64,000 bases of DNA from contig OY482861.1 of the NCBI GenBank assembly GCA_960531495.1, positions 372,001 through 436,000 of the forward strand, written 5' to 3'. The notes under the pieces were generated by a model. The model had not been told where the DNA came from, did not search any database, and worked only from the letters and a program-made list of their open reading frames with translations. The position numbers and the translations under genes are program-made. Below, one piece after another: positions 49,801-60,788 of this stretch. The DNA comes from Zeus faber (taxonomy: Eukaryota > Chordata > Actinopteri > Zeiformes > Zeidae). Numbering within the stretch: the first letter of the stretch is position 1; each line of letters begins with the position of its first letter.

Positions 49801-51418
49801 TACTGTTTGCAAAATAGTTTTTGGCACATCTAACAAGTTTTTCTGAAATTATGAGCATTTTCATAAAAAACTGCATGGATGGCAAACAAGGCATTTTGAG
49901 GCAATTTAAAGACTGAAAGGATGTTTTGAGTAAAGGTTTCTGTCATGACTCTCTAGGACCTGCTCAGATAGTGTAAATACTGTTATGAACTGATTTGTAA
50001 TGGGAAAGTATTGTTTGCAAAACAGTTTTTGGCACATCTAACAAGTTTTTCTGAAATTACAAGCATTTGCATAAAAACCTGCATGGATGGCAAACAAGGC
50101 ATTTTCAGGCAATTTAAAGACTGAAAGAATGTTTTGAATAAAGGTTTCTGTCATGACTCTGTAGGAACTGCTCAGATAGTGTAAATACTGTTATAAACTC
50201 ATTTGTAATTGGAAAGTACTGTTTGCAAAATAGTTTTTGGCACATCTAACAAGTTTTTCTGAAATAATGAGCATTTTCATAAAAACCTGCATGGATGGCA
50301 AACAAGGCATTTTCAGGCAATTTAAAGACTGAAAGAATGTTTTGAATAAAGGTTTCTGTCATGACTCTGTAGGAACTGCTCAGATAGTGTAAATACTGTT
50401 ATAAACTCATTTGTAATTGGAAAGAACTGTTTGCAAAATAGTTTTTGGCACATCTAACAAGTTTTTCTGAAATTATGAGCATTTTCATAAAAAACTGCAT
50501 GGATGGCAAACAAGGCATTTTGAGGCAATTTAAAGACTGAAAGGATGTTTTGAGTAAAGGTTTCTGTCATGACTCTCTAGGACCTGCTCAGATAGTGTAA
50601 ATACTGTTATGAACTGATTTGTAATGGGAAAGTACTGTTTGCAAAACAGTTTTTGGCACATCTAACAAGTTTTTCTGAAATTACGTGCAGTTTCATAAAA
50701 ACCTGCATGGGTGGCAAACAAGGCATTTACAGGCAATTTAAAGACTGAAAGGATGTTTTGAGTAAAGGTTTCTGTCATAACTCTGTAGGAACTGCTCAGA
50801 TAGTGTAAATACTGTTATGAACTGATTTGTAATGGGAAAGTACTGTTTGCAAAAGAGTTTTTGGCACATCTAACAAGTTTTTCTGAAATTACGAGCATTT
50901 TCATAAAAACCTGCATGGATGGCAAACAAGGCATTTTCAGGCAATTTAAAGACTGAAAGGATGTTTTGAGTAAAGGTTTCTGTCATGACTCTGTAGGACC
51001 TGCTCAGATAGTGTAAATACTGTTATGAACTGATTTGTAATGTGAAAGTACTGTTTGCAAAAGAGTTTTTGGCACATCTAACAAGTTTTTCTGAAATTAC
51101 GAGCAGTTTCATAAAAACCTGCATGGGGGGCAAACATGGCATTTTCAGGCAATTTAAAGACTGAAAGGATGTTTTGAGTAAAGGTTTCTGTCATGACTCA
51201 CTAGGACCTGCTCAGATAGTGTAAATACTGTTATGAACTGATTTGTAATGGGAAAGTACTGTTTGCAAAACAGTTTTTGGCACATCTAACAAGTTTTTCT
51301 GAAATTACAAGCACTTTCATAAAAACCTGCATGGATGGCAAACAAGGCATTTTCAGGCAATTTAAAGACTGAAAGGATGTTTTGAGTAAAGGTTTCTGTC
51401 ATGACTGTCTAGGACCTG
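46843..51418. repeat. 11-monomer tandem duplication, 2288 bp per copy
   Basis: Copy 1 is 46843 to 49130 and copy 2 is 49131 to 51418. The rare variant CTGAAATAATG (47971 and 50259) and TAATGTG (48750 and 51038) are each 2288 bp apart. One difference I noticed is GAATTAAGG at 48060 in copy 1 against GAATAAAGG in copy 2. The near identity points to a very recent event. Confidence 0.88.
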
Positions 51419-52850
51419 CTCAGATAGTGTAAATACTGTTATGAACTGATTTGTAATGGGAAAGTACTGTTTGCAAAATAGTTTTTGGCACATCTAACAA
51501 GTTTTTCTGAAATTACGTGCAGTTTCATAAAAACCTGCATGGGTGGCAAACAAGGCATTTTCAGGCAATTTAAAGACTGAAAGGATGTTTTGAGTAAAGG
51601 TTTCTGTCATGACTCTGTAGGACCTGCTCAGATAGTGTAAATACTGTTATGAACTGATTTGTAATGGGAAAGTACTGTTTGCAAAAGAGTTTTTGGCACA
51701 TCTAACAAGTTTTTCTGAAATTATGAGCATTTTCATAAAAAACTGCATGGATGGCAAACAAGGCATTTTGAGGCAATTTAAAGACTGAAAGGATGTTTTG
51801 AGTAAAGGTTTCTGTCATGACTCTCTAGGACCTGCTCAGATAGTGTAAATACTGTTATGAACTGATTTGTAATGGGAAAGTACTGTTTGCAAAAGAGTTT
51901 TTGGCACATCTAACAAGTTTTTCTGAAATTACGTGCAGTTTCATAAAAACCTGCATGGGTGGCAAACAAGGCATTTTCAGGCAATTTAAAGACTGAAAGG
52001 ATGTTTTGAGTAAAGGTTTCTGTCATGACTCTGTAGGACCTGCTCAGATAGTGTAAATACTGTTATGAACTGATTTGTAATGGGAAAGTACTGTTTGCAA
52101 AACAGTTTTTGGCACATCTAACAAGTTTTTCTGAAATTACAAGCACTTTCATAAAAACCTGCATGGATGGCAAACAAGGCATTTTCAGGCAATTTAAAGA
52201 CTGAAAGGATGTTTTGAGTAAAGGTTTCTGTCATGACTGTCTAGGACCTGCTCAGATAGTGTAAATACTGTTATGAACTGATTTGTAATGGGAAAGTACT
52301 GTTTGCAAAATAGTTTTTGGCACATCTAACAAGTTTTTCTGAAATTACGTGCAGTTTCATAAAAACCTGCATGGGTGGCAAACAAGGCATTTTCAGGCAA
52401 TTTAAAGACTGAAAGGATGTTTTGAGTAAAGGTTTCTGTCATGACTCTGTAGGACCTGCTCAGATAGTGTAAATACTGTTATTAACTGATTTGTAATGGG
52501 AAAGTACTGTTTGCAAAAGAGTTTTTGGCACATCTAACAAGTTTTTCTGAAATTATGAGCATTTTCATAAAAAACTGCATGGATGGCAAACAAGGCATTT
52601 TGAGGCAATTTAAAGACTGAAAGGATGTTTTGAGTAAAGGTTTCTGTCATGACTCTCTAGGACCTGCTCAGATAGTGTAAATACTGTTATGAACTGATTT
52701 GTAATGGGAAAGTACTGTTTGCAAAAGAGTTTTTGGCACATCTAACAAGTTTTTCTGAAATTACGTGCAGTTTCATAAAAACCTGCATGGGTGGCAAACA
52801 AGGCATTTTCAGGCAATTTAAAGACTGAAAGGATGTTTTGAGTAAAGGTT
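51211..52850. repeat. 4-monomer tandem duplication, offset 832 bp
   Basis: Copy 1 is 51211 to 52042 and copy 2 starts at 52043. Each has, in order, an ACAAGCACTTTC monomer ending GTCTAGG, a T monomer with CAAAATAG, an ATGAGC monomer and a T monomer with CAAAAGAG. Copy 2 has a private ATTAACTG near 52483. It departs at CATAACTC near 52855. Confidence 0.8.
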
Positions 52851-55800
52851 TCTGTCATAACTCTGTAGGAACTGCTCAGATAGTGTAAATACTGTTATGA
52901 ACTGATTTGTAATGGGAAAGTACTGTTTGCAAAAGAGTTTTTGGCACATCTAACAAGTTTTTCTGAAATTACGAGCATTTTCATAAAAACCTGCATGGAT
53001 GGCAAACAAGGCATTTTCAGGCAATTTAAAGACTGAAAGGATGTTTTGAGTAAAGGTTTCAGTCATGACTCTCTAGGACCTGCTCAGATAGTGTAAATAC
53101 TGTTATGAACTGATTTGTAATGGGAAAGTACTGTTTGCAAAACAGTTTTTGGCACATCTAACAAGTTTTTCTGAAATTACAAGCATTTTCATAAAAACCT
53201 GCATGGATGGCAAACAAGGCATTTTCAGGAAATTTAAAGACCGAAAGAATGTTTTGAGTAAAGGTTTCTGTCATGACTCTGTAGGAACTGCTCAGATAGT
53301 GTAAATACTGTTATGAACTCATTTGTAATGGGAAAGTACTGTTTGCAAAACAGTTTTTGGCACATCTAACAAGTTTTTCTGAAATTATGAGCATTTTCAT
53401 AAAAACCTGCATGGATGGCAAACAAGGCATTTTCAGGCAATTTGAAGACTGAAAGGATGTTTTGAGTAAAGGTTCCTGTCATAACTCTGTAGGACCTGCT
53501 CAGATAGTGTAAATACTGTTATGAACTCATTTGTATTGGGAAAGTACTGTTTGCAAAAGAGTTTTTGGCACATCTAACAAGTTTTTTCTGAAATTACGAG
53601 CATTTTCATAAAAAAACTGCATGGATGGCAAACAAGGCATTTTCAGGAAATTTAAAGACTGAAAGGCTGTTTTGAGTAAAGGTTTCTGTCATGACTCTCT
53701 AGGACCTGCTCAGATAGTGTAAATACTGTTATGAACTGATTTGTAATGGGAAAGTATTGTTTGCAAAACAGTTTTTGGCACATCTAACAAGTTTTTCTGA
53801 AATTACAAGCATTTGCATAAAAACCTGCATGGATGGCAAACAAGGCATTTTCAGGCAATTTAAAGACTGAAAGAATGTTTTGAATAAAGGTTTCTGTCAT
53901 GACTCTGTAGGAACTGCTCAGATAGTGTAAATACTGTTATGAACTCATTTGTAATGGCAAATTACTGTTTGCAGAACAGTTTTTGGCACATCTAACAATT
54001 TTTTTCTGAAATTACGAGCATTTTCATAAAAACCTGTATGGATGGCAAACAAGGCATTTTCAGGCAATTGAAAGACTGAAAGGATGTTTTGAGTAAAGGT
54101 TTCTGTCATGACTCTGTAGGACCTGCTCAGATAGTGTAAATACTGTTATGAACTGATTTGTAATGGGAAAGTACTGTTTGCAAAACAGTTTTTGGCACAT
54201 CTAACAAGTTTTTCTGAAATTACAAGCACTTTCATAAAAACCTGCATGGATGGCAAACAAGGCATTTTCAGGCAATTTAAAGACTGAAAGGATGTTTTGA
54301 GTAAAGGTTTCTGTCATGACTGTCTAGGACCTGCTCAGATAGTGTAAATACTGTTATGAACTGATTTGTAATGGGAAAGTACTGTTTGCAAAATAGTTTT
54401 TGGCACATCTAACAAGTTTTTCTGAAATTACGTGCAGTTTCATAAAAACCTGCATGGGTGGCAAACAAGGCATTTTCAGGCAATTTAAAGACTGAAAGGA
54501 TGTTTTGAGTAAAGGTTTCTGTCATGACTCTGTAGGACCTGCTCAGATAGTGTAAATACTGTTATGAACTGATTTGTAATGGGAAAGTACTGTTTGCAAA
54601 AGAGTTTTTGGCACATCTAACAAGTTTTTCTGAAATTACGAGCAGTTTCATAAAAACCTGCATGGGGGGCAAACATGGCATTTTGAGGCAATTTAAAGAC
54701 TGAAAGGATGTTTTGAGTAAAGGTTTCTGTCATGACTCTCTAGGACCTGCTCAGATAGTGTAAATACTGTTATGAACTGATTTGTAATGGGAAAGTATTG
54801 TTTGCAAAACAGTTTTTGGCACATCTAACAAGTTTTTCTGAAATTACAAGCATTTGCATAAAAACCTGCATGGATGGCAAACAAGGCATTTTCAGGCAAT
54901 TTAAAGACTGAAAGAATGTTTTGAATAAAGGTTTCTGTCATGACTCTGTAGGAACTGCTCAGATAGTGTAAATACTGTTATAAACTCATTTGTAATTGGA
55001 AAGTACTGTTTGCAAAATAGTTTTTGGCACATCTAACAAGTTTTTCTGAAATTATGAGCATTTTCATAAAAACCTGCATGGATGGCAAACAAGGCATTTT
55101 CAGGCAATTTAAAGACTGAAAGAATGTTTTGAATAAAGGTTTCTGTCATGACTCTGTAGGAACTGCTCAGATAGTGTAAATACTGTTATAAACTCATTTG
55201 TAATTGGAAAGTACTGTTTGCAAAATAGTTTTTGGCACATCTAACAAGTTTTTCTGAAATTATGAGCATTTTCATAAAAAACTGCATGGATGGCAAACAA
55301 GGCATTTTGAGGCAATTTAAAGACTGAAAGGATGTTTTGAGTAAAGGTTTCTGTCATGACTCTCTAGGACCTGCTCAGATAGTGTAAATACTGCTATGAA
55401 CTGATTTGTAATGGGAAAGTACTGTTTGCAAAACAGTTTTTGGCACATCTAACAAGTTTTTCTGAAATTACGTGCAGTTTCATAAAAACCTGCATGGGTG
55501 GCAAACAAGGCATTTTCAGGCAATTTAAAGACTGAAAGGATGTTTTGAGTAAAGGTTTCTGTCATAACTCTGTAGGAACTGCTCAGATAGTGTAAATACT
55601 GTTATGAACTGATTTGTAATGGGAAAGTACTGTTTGCAAAAGAGTTTTTGGCACATCTAACAAGTTTTTCTGAAATTATGAGCATTTTCATAAAAAACTG
55701 CATGGATGGCAAACAAGGCATTTTGAGGCAATTTAAAGACTGAAAGGATGTTTTGAGTAAAGGTTTCTGTCATGACTCTCTAGGACCTGCTCAGATAGTG

Positions 55801-56829
55801 TAAATACTGTTATGAACTGATTTGTAATGGGAAAGTACTGTTTGCAAAACAGTTTTTGGCACATCTAACAAGTTTTTCTGAAATTACGTGCAGTTTCATA
55901 AAAACCTGCATGGGTGGCAAACAAGGCATTTTCAGGCAATTTAAAGACTGAAAGGATGTTTTGAGTAAAGGTTTCTGTCATAACTCTGTAGGAACTGCTC
56001 AGATAGTGTAAATACTGTTATGAACTGATTTGTAATGTGAAAGTACTGTTTGCAAAAGAGTTTTTGGCACATCTAACAAGTTTTTCTGAAATTACGAGCA
56101 GTTTCATAAAAACCTGCATGGGGGGCAAACATGGCATTTTCAGGCAATTTAAAGACTGAAAGGATGTTTTGAGTAAAGGTTTCTGTCATGACTCTCTAGG
56201 ACCTGCTCAGATAGTGTAAATACTGTTATGAACTGATTTGTAATGGGAAAGTACTGTTTGCAAAACAGTTTTTGGCACATCTAACAAGTTTTTCTGAAAT
56301 TACAAGCACTTTCATAAAAACCTGCATGGATGGCAAACAAGGCATTTTCAGGCAATTTAAAGACTGAAAGGATGTTTTGAGTAAAGGTTTCTGTCATGAC
56401 TGTCTAGGACCTGCTCAGATAGTGTAAATACTGTTATGAACTGATTTGTAATGGGAAAGTACTGTTTGCAAAATAGTTTTTGGCACATCTAACAAGTTTT
56501 TCTGAAATTACGTGCAGTTTCATAAAAACCTGCATGGGTGGCAAACAAGGCATTTTCAGGCAATTTAAAGACTGAAAGGATGTTTTGAGTAAAGGTTTCT
56601 GTCATGACTCTGTAGGACCTGCTCAGATAGTGTAAATACTGTTATGAACTGATTTGTAATGGGAAAGTACTGTTTGCAAAAGAGTTTTTGGCACATCTAA
56701 CAAGTTTTTCTGAAATTACGAGCAGTTTCATAAAAACCTGCATGGGGGGCAAACATGGCATTTTGAGGCAATTTAAAGACTGAAAGGATGTTTTGAGTAA
56801 AGGTTTCTGTCATGACTCTCTAGGACCTG

Positions 56830-57038
56830 CTCAGATAGTGTAAATACTGTTATGAACTGATTTGTAATGGGAAAGTACTGTTTGCAGAACAGTTTTTGGC
56901 ACATCTAACAATTTTTTTCAGAAATTACGAGCAGTTTCATAAAAACCTGCATGGATGGCAAACAAGGCATTTTCAGGCAATTTAAAGACTGAAAGGATGT
57001 TTTGAGTAAAGGTTTCTGTCATGACTCTCTAGGACCTG
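56830..57038 (+). repeat. Monomer subtype I (first copy, 209 bp)
   Basis: Diagnostic words are GCAGAACAG, CTAACAATTTTTTTCAGAAATTACG and GAGCAGTTTC, with TTTCAGAAAT replacing TTTCTGAAAT. Nine copies start at 56830, 57663, 58913, 59330, 60580, 61205, 61414, 62247 and 63497, and none occurs earlier. Three copies have GAACGG in place of GAACAG. Confidence 0.9.
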
Positions 57039-57454
57039 CTCAGATAGTGTAAATACTGTTATGAACTGATTTGTAATGGGAAAGTACTGTTTGCAAAACA
57101 GTTTTTGGCACATCTAACAAGTTTTTCTGAAATTACAAGCACTTTCATAAAAACCTGCATGGATGGCAAACAAGGCATTTTCAGGCAATTTAAAGACTGA
57201 AAGGATGTTTTGAGTAAAGGTTTCTGTCATGACTGTCTAGGACCTGCTCAGATAGTGTAAATACTGTTATGAACTGATTTGTAATGGGAAAGTACTGTTT
57301 GCAAAATAGTTTTTGGCACATCTAACAAGTTTTTCTGAAATTACGTGCAGTTTCATAAAAACCTGCATGGGTGGCAAACAAGGCATTTTCAGGCAATTTA
57401 AAGACTGAAAGGATGTTTTGAGTAAAGGTTTCTGTCATGACTCTGTAGGACCTG

Positions 57455-60400
57455 CTCAGATAGTGTAAATACTGTTATGAACTGATTTGTAATGGGAAAG
57501 TACTGTTTGCAAAAGAGTTTTTGGCACATCTAACAAGTTTTTCTGAAATTACGAGCAGTTTCATAAAAACCTGCATGGGGGGCAAACATGGCATTTTGAG
57601 GCAATTTAAAGACTGAGGGGATGTTTTGAGTAAAGGTTTCTGTCATGACTCTCTAGGACCTGCTCAGATAGTGTAAATACTGTTATGAACTGATTTGTAA
57701 TGGGAAAGTACTGTTTGCAGAACAGTTTTTGGCACATCTAACAATTTTTTTCAGAAATTACGAGCAGTTTCATAAAAACCTGCATGGATGGCAAACAAGG
57801 CATTTTCAGGCAATTTAAAGACTGAAAGGATGTTTTGAGTAAAGGTTTCTGTCATGACTCTCTAGGACCTGCTCAGATAGTGTAAATACTGTTATGAACT
57901 GATTTGTAATGGGAAAGTACTGTTTGCAAAACAGTTTTTGGCACATCTAACAAGTTTTTCTGAAATTACAAGCATTTTCATAAAAACCTGCATGGATGGC
58001 AAACAAGGCATTTTCAGGAAATTTAAAGACCGAAAGAATGTTTTGAGTAAAGGTTTCTGTCATGACTCTGTAGGAACTGCTCAGATAGTGTAAATACTGT
58101 TATGAACTCTTTTGTAATGGGAAAGTACTGTTTGCAAAACAGTTTTTGGCACATCTAACAAGTTTTTCTGAAATTACAAGCATTTTCATAAAAACCTGCA
58201 TGGATGGAAAACAAGGCATTTTCAGGAAATTTAAAGACCGAAAGAATGTTTTGAGTAAAGGTTTCTGTCATGACTCTGTAGGAACTGCTCAGATAGTGTA
58301 AATACTGTTATGAACTCATTTGTAATGGGAAAGTACTGTTTGCAGAACAGTTTTTGGCACATCTTACAATTTTTTTCTGAAATTACGAGCATTTTCATAA
58401 AAACCTGCATGGATGGCAAACAAGGCATTTTCAGGCAATTTAAAGACTGAAAGGATGTTTTGAGTAAAGGTTTCTGTCATGACTCTGTAGGAACTGCTCA
58501 GATAGTGTAAATACTGTTATGAACTGATTTGTAATGGGAAAGTACTGTTTGCAAAAGAGTTTTTGGCACATCTAACAAGTTTTTCTGAAATTACGTGCAG
58601 TTTCATAAAAACCTGCATGGGTGGCAAACAAGGCATTTTCAGGCAATTTAAAGACTGAAAGGATGTTTTGAGTAAAGGTTTCTGTCATGACTCTGTAGGA
58701 CCTGCTCAGATAGTGTAAATACTGTTATGAACTGATTTGTAATGGGAAAGTACTGTTTGCAAAAGAGTTTTTGGCACATCTAACAAGTTTTTCTGAAATT
58801 ACGAGCAGTTTCATAAAAACCTGCATGGGGGGCAAACATGGCATTTTGAGGCAATTTAAAGACTGAAAGGATGTTTTGAGTAAAGGTTTCTGTCATGACT
58901 CTCTAGGACCTGCTCAGATAGTGTAAATACTGTTATGAACTGATTTGTAATGGGAAAGTACTGTTTGCAGAACGGTTTTTGGCACATCTAACAATTTTTT
59001 TCAGAAATTACGAGCAGTTTCATAAAAACCTGCATGGATGGCAAACAAGGCATTTTCAGGCAATTTAAAGACTGAAAGGATGTTTTGAGTAAAGGTTTCT
59101 GTCATGACCCTCTAGGACCTGCTCAGATAGTGTAAATACTGTTATGAACTGATTTGTAATGGGAAAGTACTGTTTGCAAAAGAGTTTTTGGCACATCTAA
59201 CAAGTTTTTCTGAAATTACGAGCAGTTTCATAAAAACCTGCATGGGGGGCAAACATGGCATTTTGAGGCAATTTAAAGACTGAGGGGATGTTTTGAGTAA
59301 AGGTTTCTGTCATGACTCTCTAGGACCTGCTCAGATAGTGTAAATACTGTTATGAACTGATTTGTAATGGGAAAGTACTGTTTGCAGAACAGTTTTTGGC
59401 ACATCTAACAATTTTTTTCAGAAATTACGAGCAGTTTCATAAAAACCTGCATGGATGGCAAACAAGGCATTTTCAGGCAATTTAAAGACTGAAAGGATGT
59501 TTTGAGTAAAGGTTTCTGTCATGACTCTCTAGGACCTGCTCAGATAGTGTAAATACTGTTATGAACTGATTTGTAATGGGAAAGTACTGTTTGCAAAACA
59601 GTTTTTGGCACATCTAACAAGTTTTTCTGAAATTACAAGCATTTTCATAAAAACCTGCATGGATGGCAAACAAGGCATTTTCAGGAAATTTAAAGACCGA
59701 AAGAATGTTTTGAGTAAAGGTTTCTGTCATGACTCTGTAGGAACTGCTCAGATAGTGTAAATACTGTTATGAACTCTTTTGTAATGGGAAAGTACTGTTT
59801 GCAAAACAGTTTTTGGCACATCTAACAAGTTTTTCTGAAATTACAAGCATTTTCATAAAAACCTGCATGGATGGAAAACAAGGCATTTTCAGGAAATTTA
59901 AAGACCGAAAGAATGTTTTGAGTAAAGGTTTCTGTCATGACTCTGTAGGAACTGCTCAGATAGTGTAAATACTGTTATGAACTCATTTGTAATGGGAAAG
60001 TACTGTTTGCAGAACAGTTTTTGGCACATCTTACAATTTTTTTCTGAAATTACGAGCATTTTCATAAAAACCTGCATGGATGGCAAACAAGGCATTTTCA
60101 GGCAATTTAAAGACTGAAAGGATGTTTTGAGTAAAGGTTTCTGTCATGACTCTGTAGGAACTGCTCAGATAGTGTAAATACTGTTATGAACTGATTTGTA
60201 ATGGGAAAGTACTGTTTGCAAAAGAGTTTTTGGCACATCTAACAAGTTTTTCTGAAATTACGTGCAGTTTCATAAAAACCTGCATGGGTGGCAAACAAGG
60301 CATTTTCAGGCAATTTAAAGACTGAAAGGATGTTTTGAGTAAAGGTTTCTGTCATGACTCTGTAGGACCTGCTCAGATAGTGTAAATACTGTTATGAACT

Positions 60401-60788
60401 GATTTGTAATGGGAAAGTACTGTTTGCAAAAGAGTTTTTGGCACATCTAACAAGTTTTTCTGAAATTACGAGCAGTTTCATAAAAACCTGCATGGGGGGC
60501 AAACATGGCATTTTGAGGCAATTTAAAGACTGAAAGGATGTTTTGAGTAAAGGTTTCTGTCATGACTCTCTAGGACCTGCTCAGATAGTGTAAATACTGT
60601 TATGAACTGATTTGTAATGGGAAAGTACTGTTTGCAGAACGGTTTTTGGCACATCTAACAATTTTTTTCAGAAATTACGAGCAGTTTCATAAAAACCTGC
60701 ATGGATGGCAAACAAGGCATTTTCAGGCAATTTAAAGACTGAAAGGATGTTTTGAGTAAAGGTTTCTGTCATGACCCTCTAGGACCTG
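57455..60788. repeat. 8-monomer tandem duplication, 1667 bp per copy
   Basis: Copy 1 is 57455 to 59121 and copy 2 is 59122 to 60788. GAGGGG (57615/59282), GAACGG (58971/60638), the H monomers (58288/59955) and GACCCTC are all 1667 bp apart. A third copy lies at 62039 to 63705. Confidence 0.9.

Larger units (their letters stand above)
45801..53916. repeat. Higher-order block 11 (39 monomers) with two internal duplications
   Basis: The block opens as blocks 9 and 10 do, with its only H monomer at 46634. It contains an 11-monomer duplication (46843 to 51418) and a 4-monomer duplication (51211 to about 52850). Together these account for most of its excess length over block 10. Its end repeats the TTTCAGTC, AAGACCG, GGTTCCTG module first seen near 36.4 kb. 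Confidence 0.85.
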
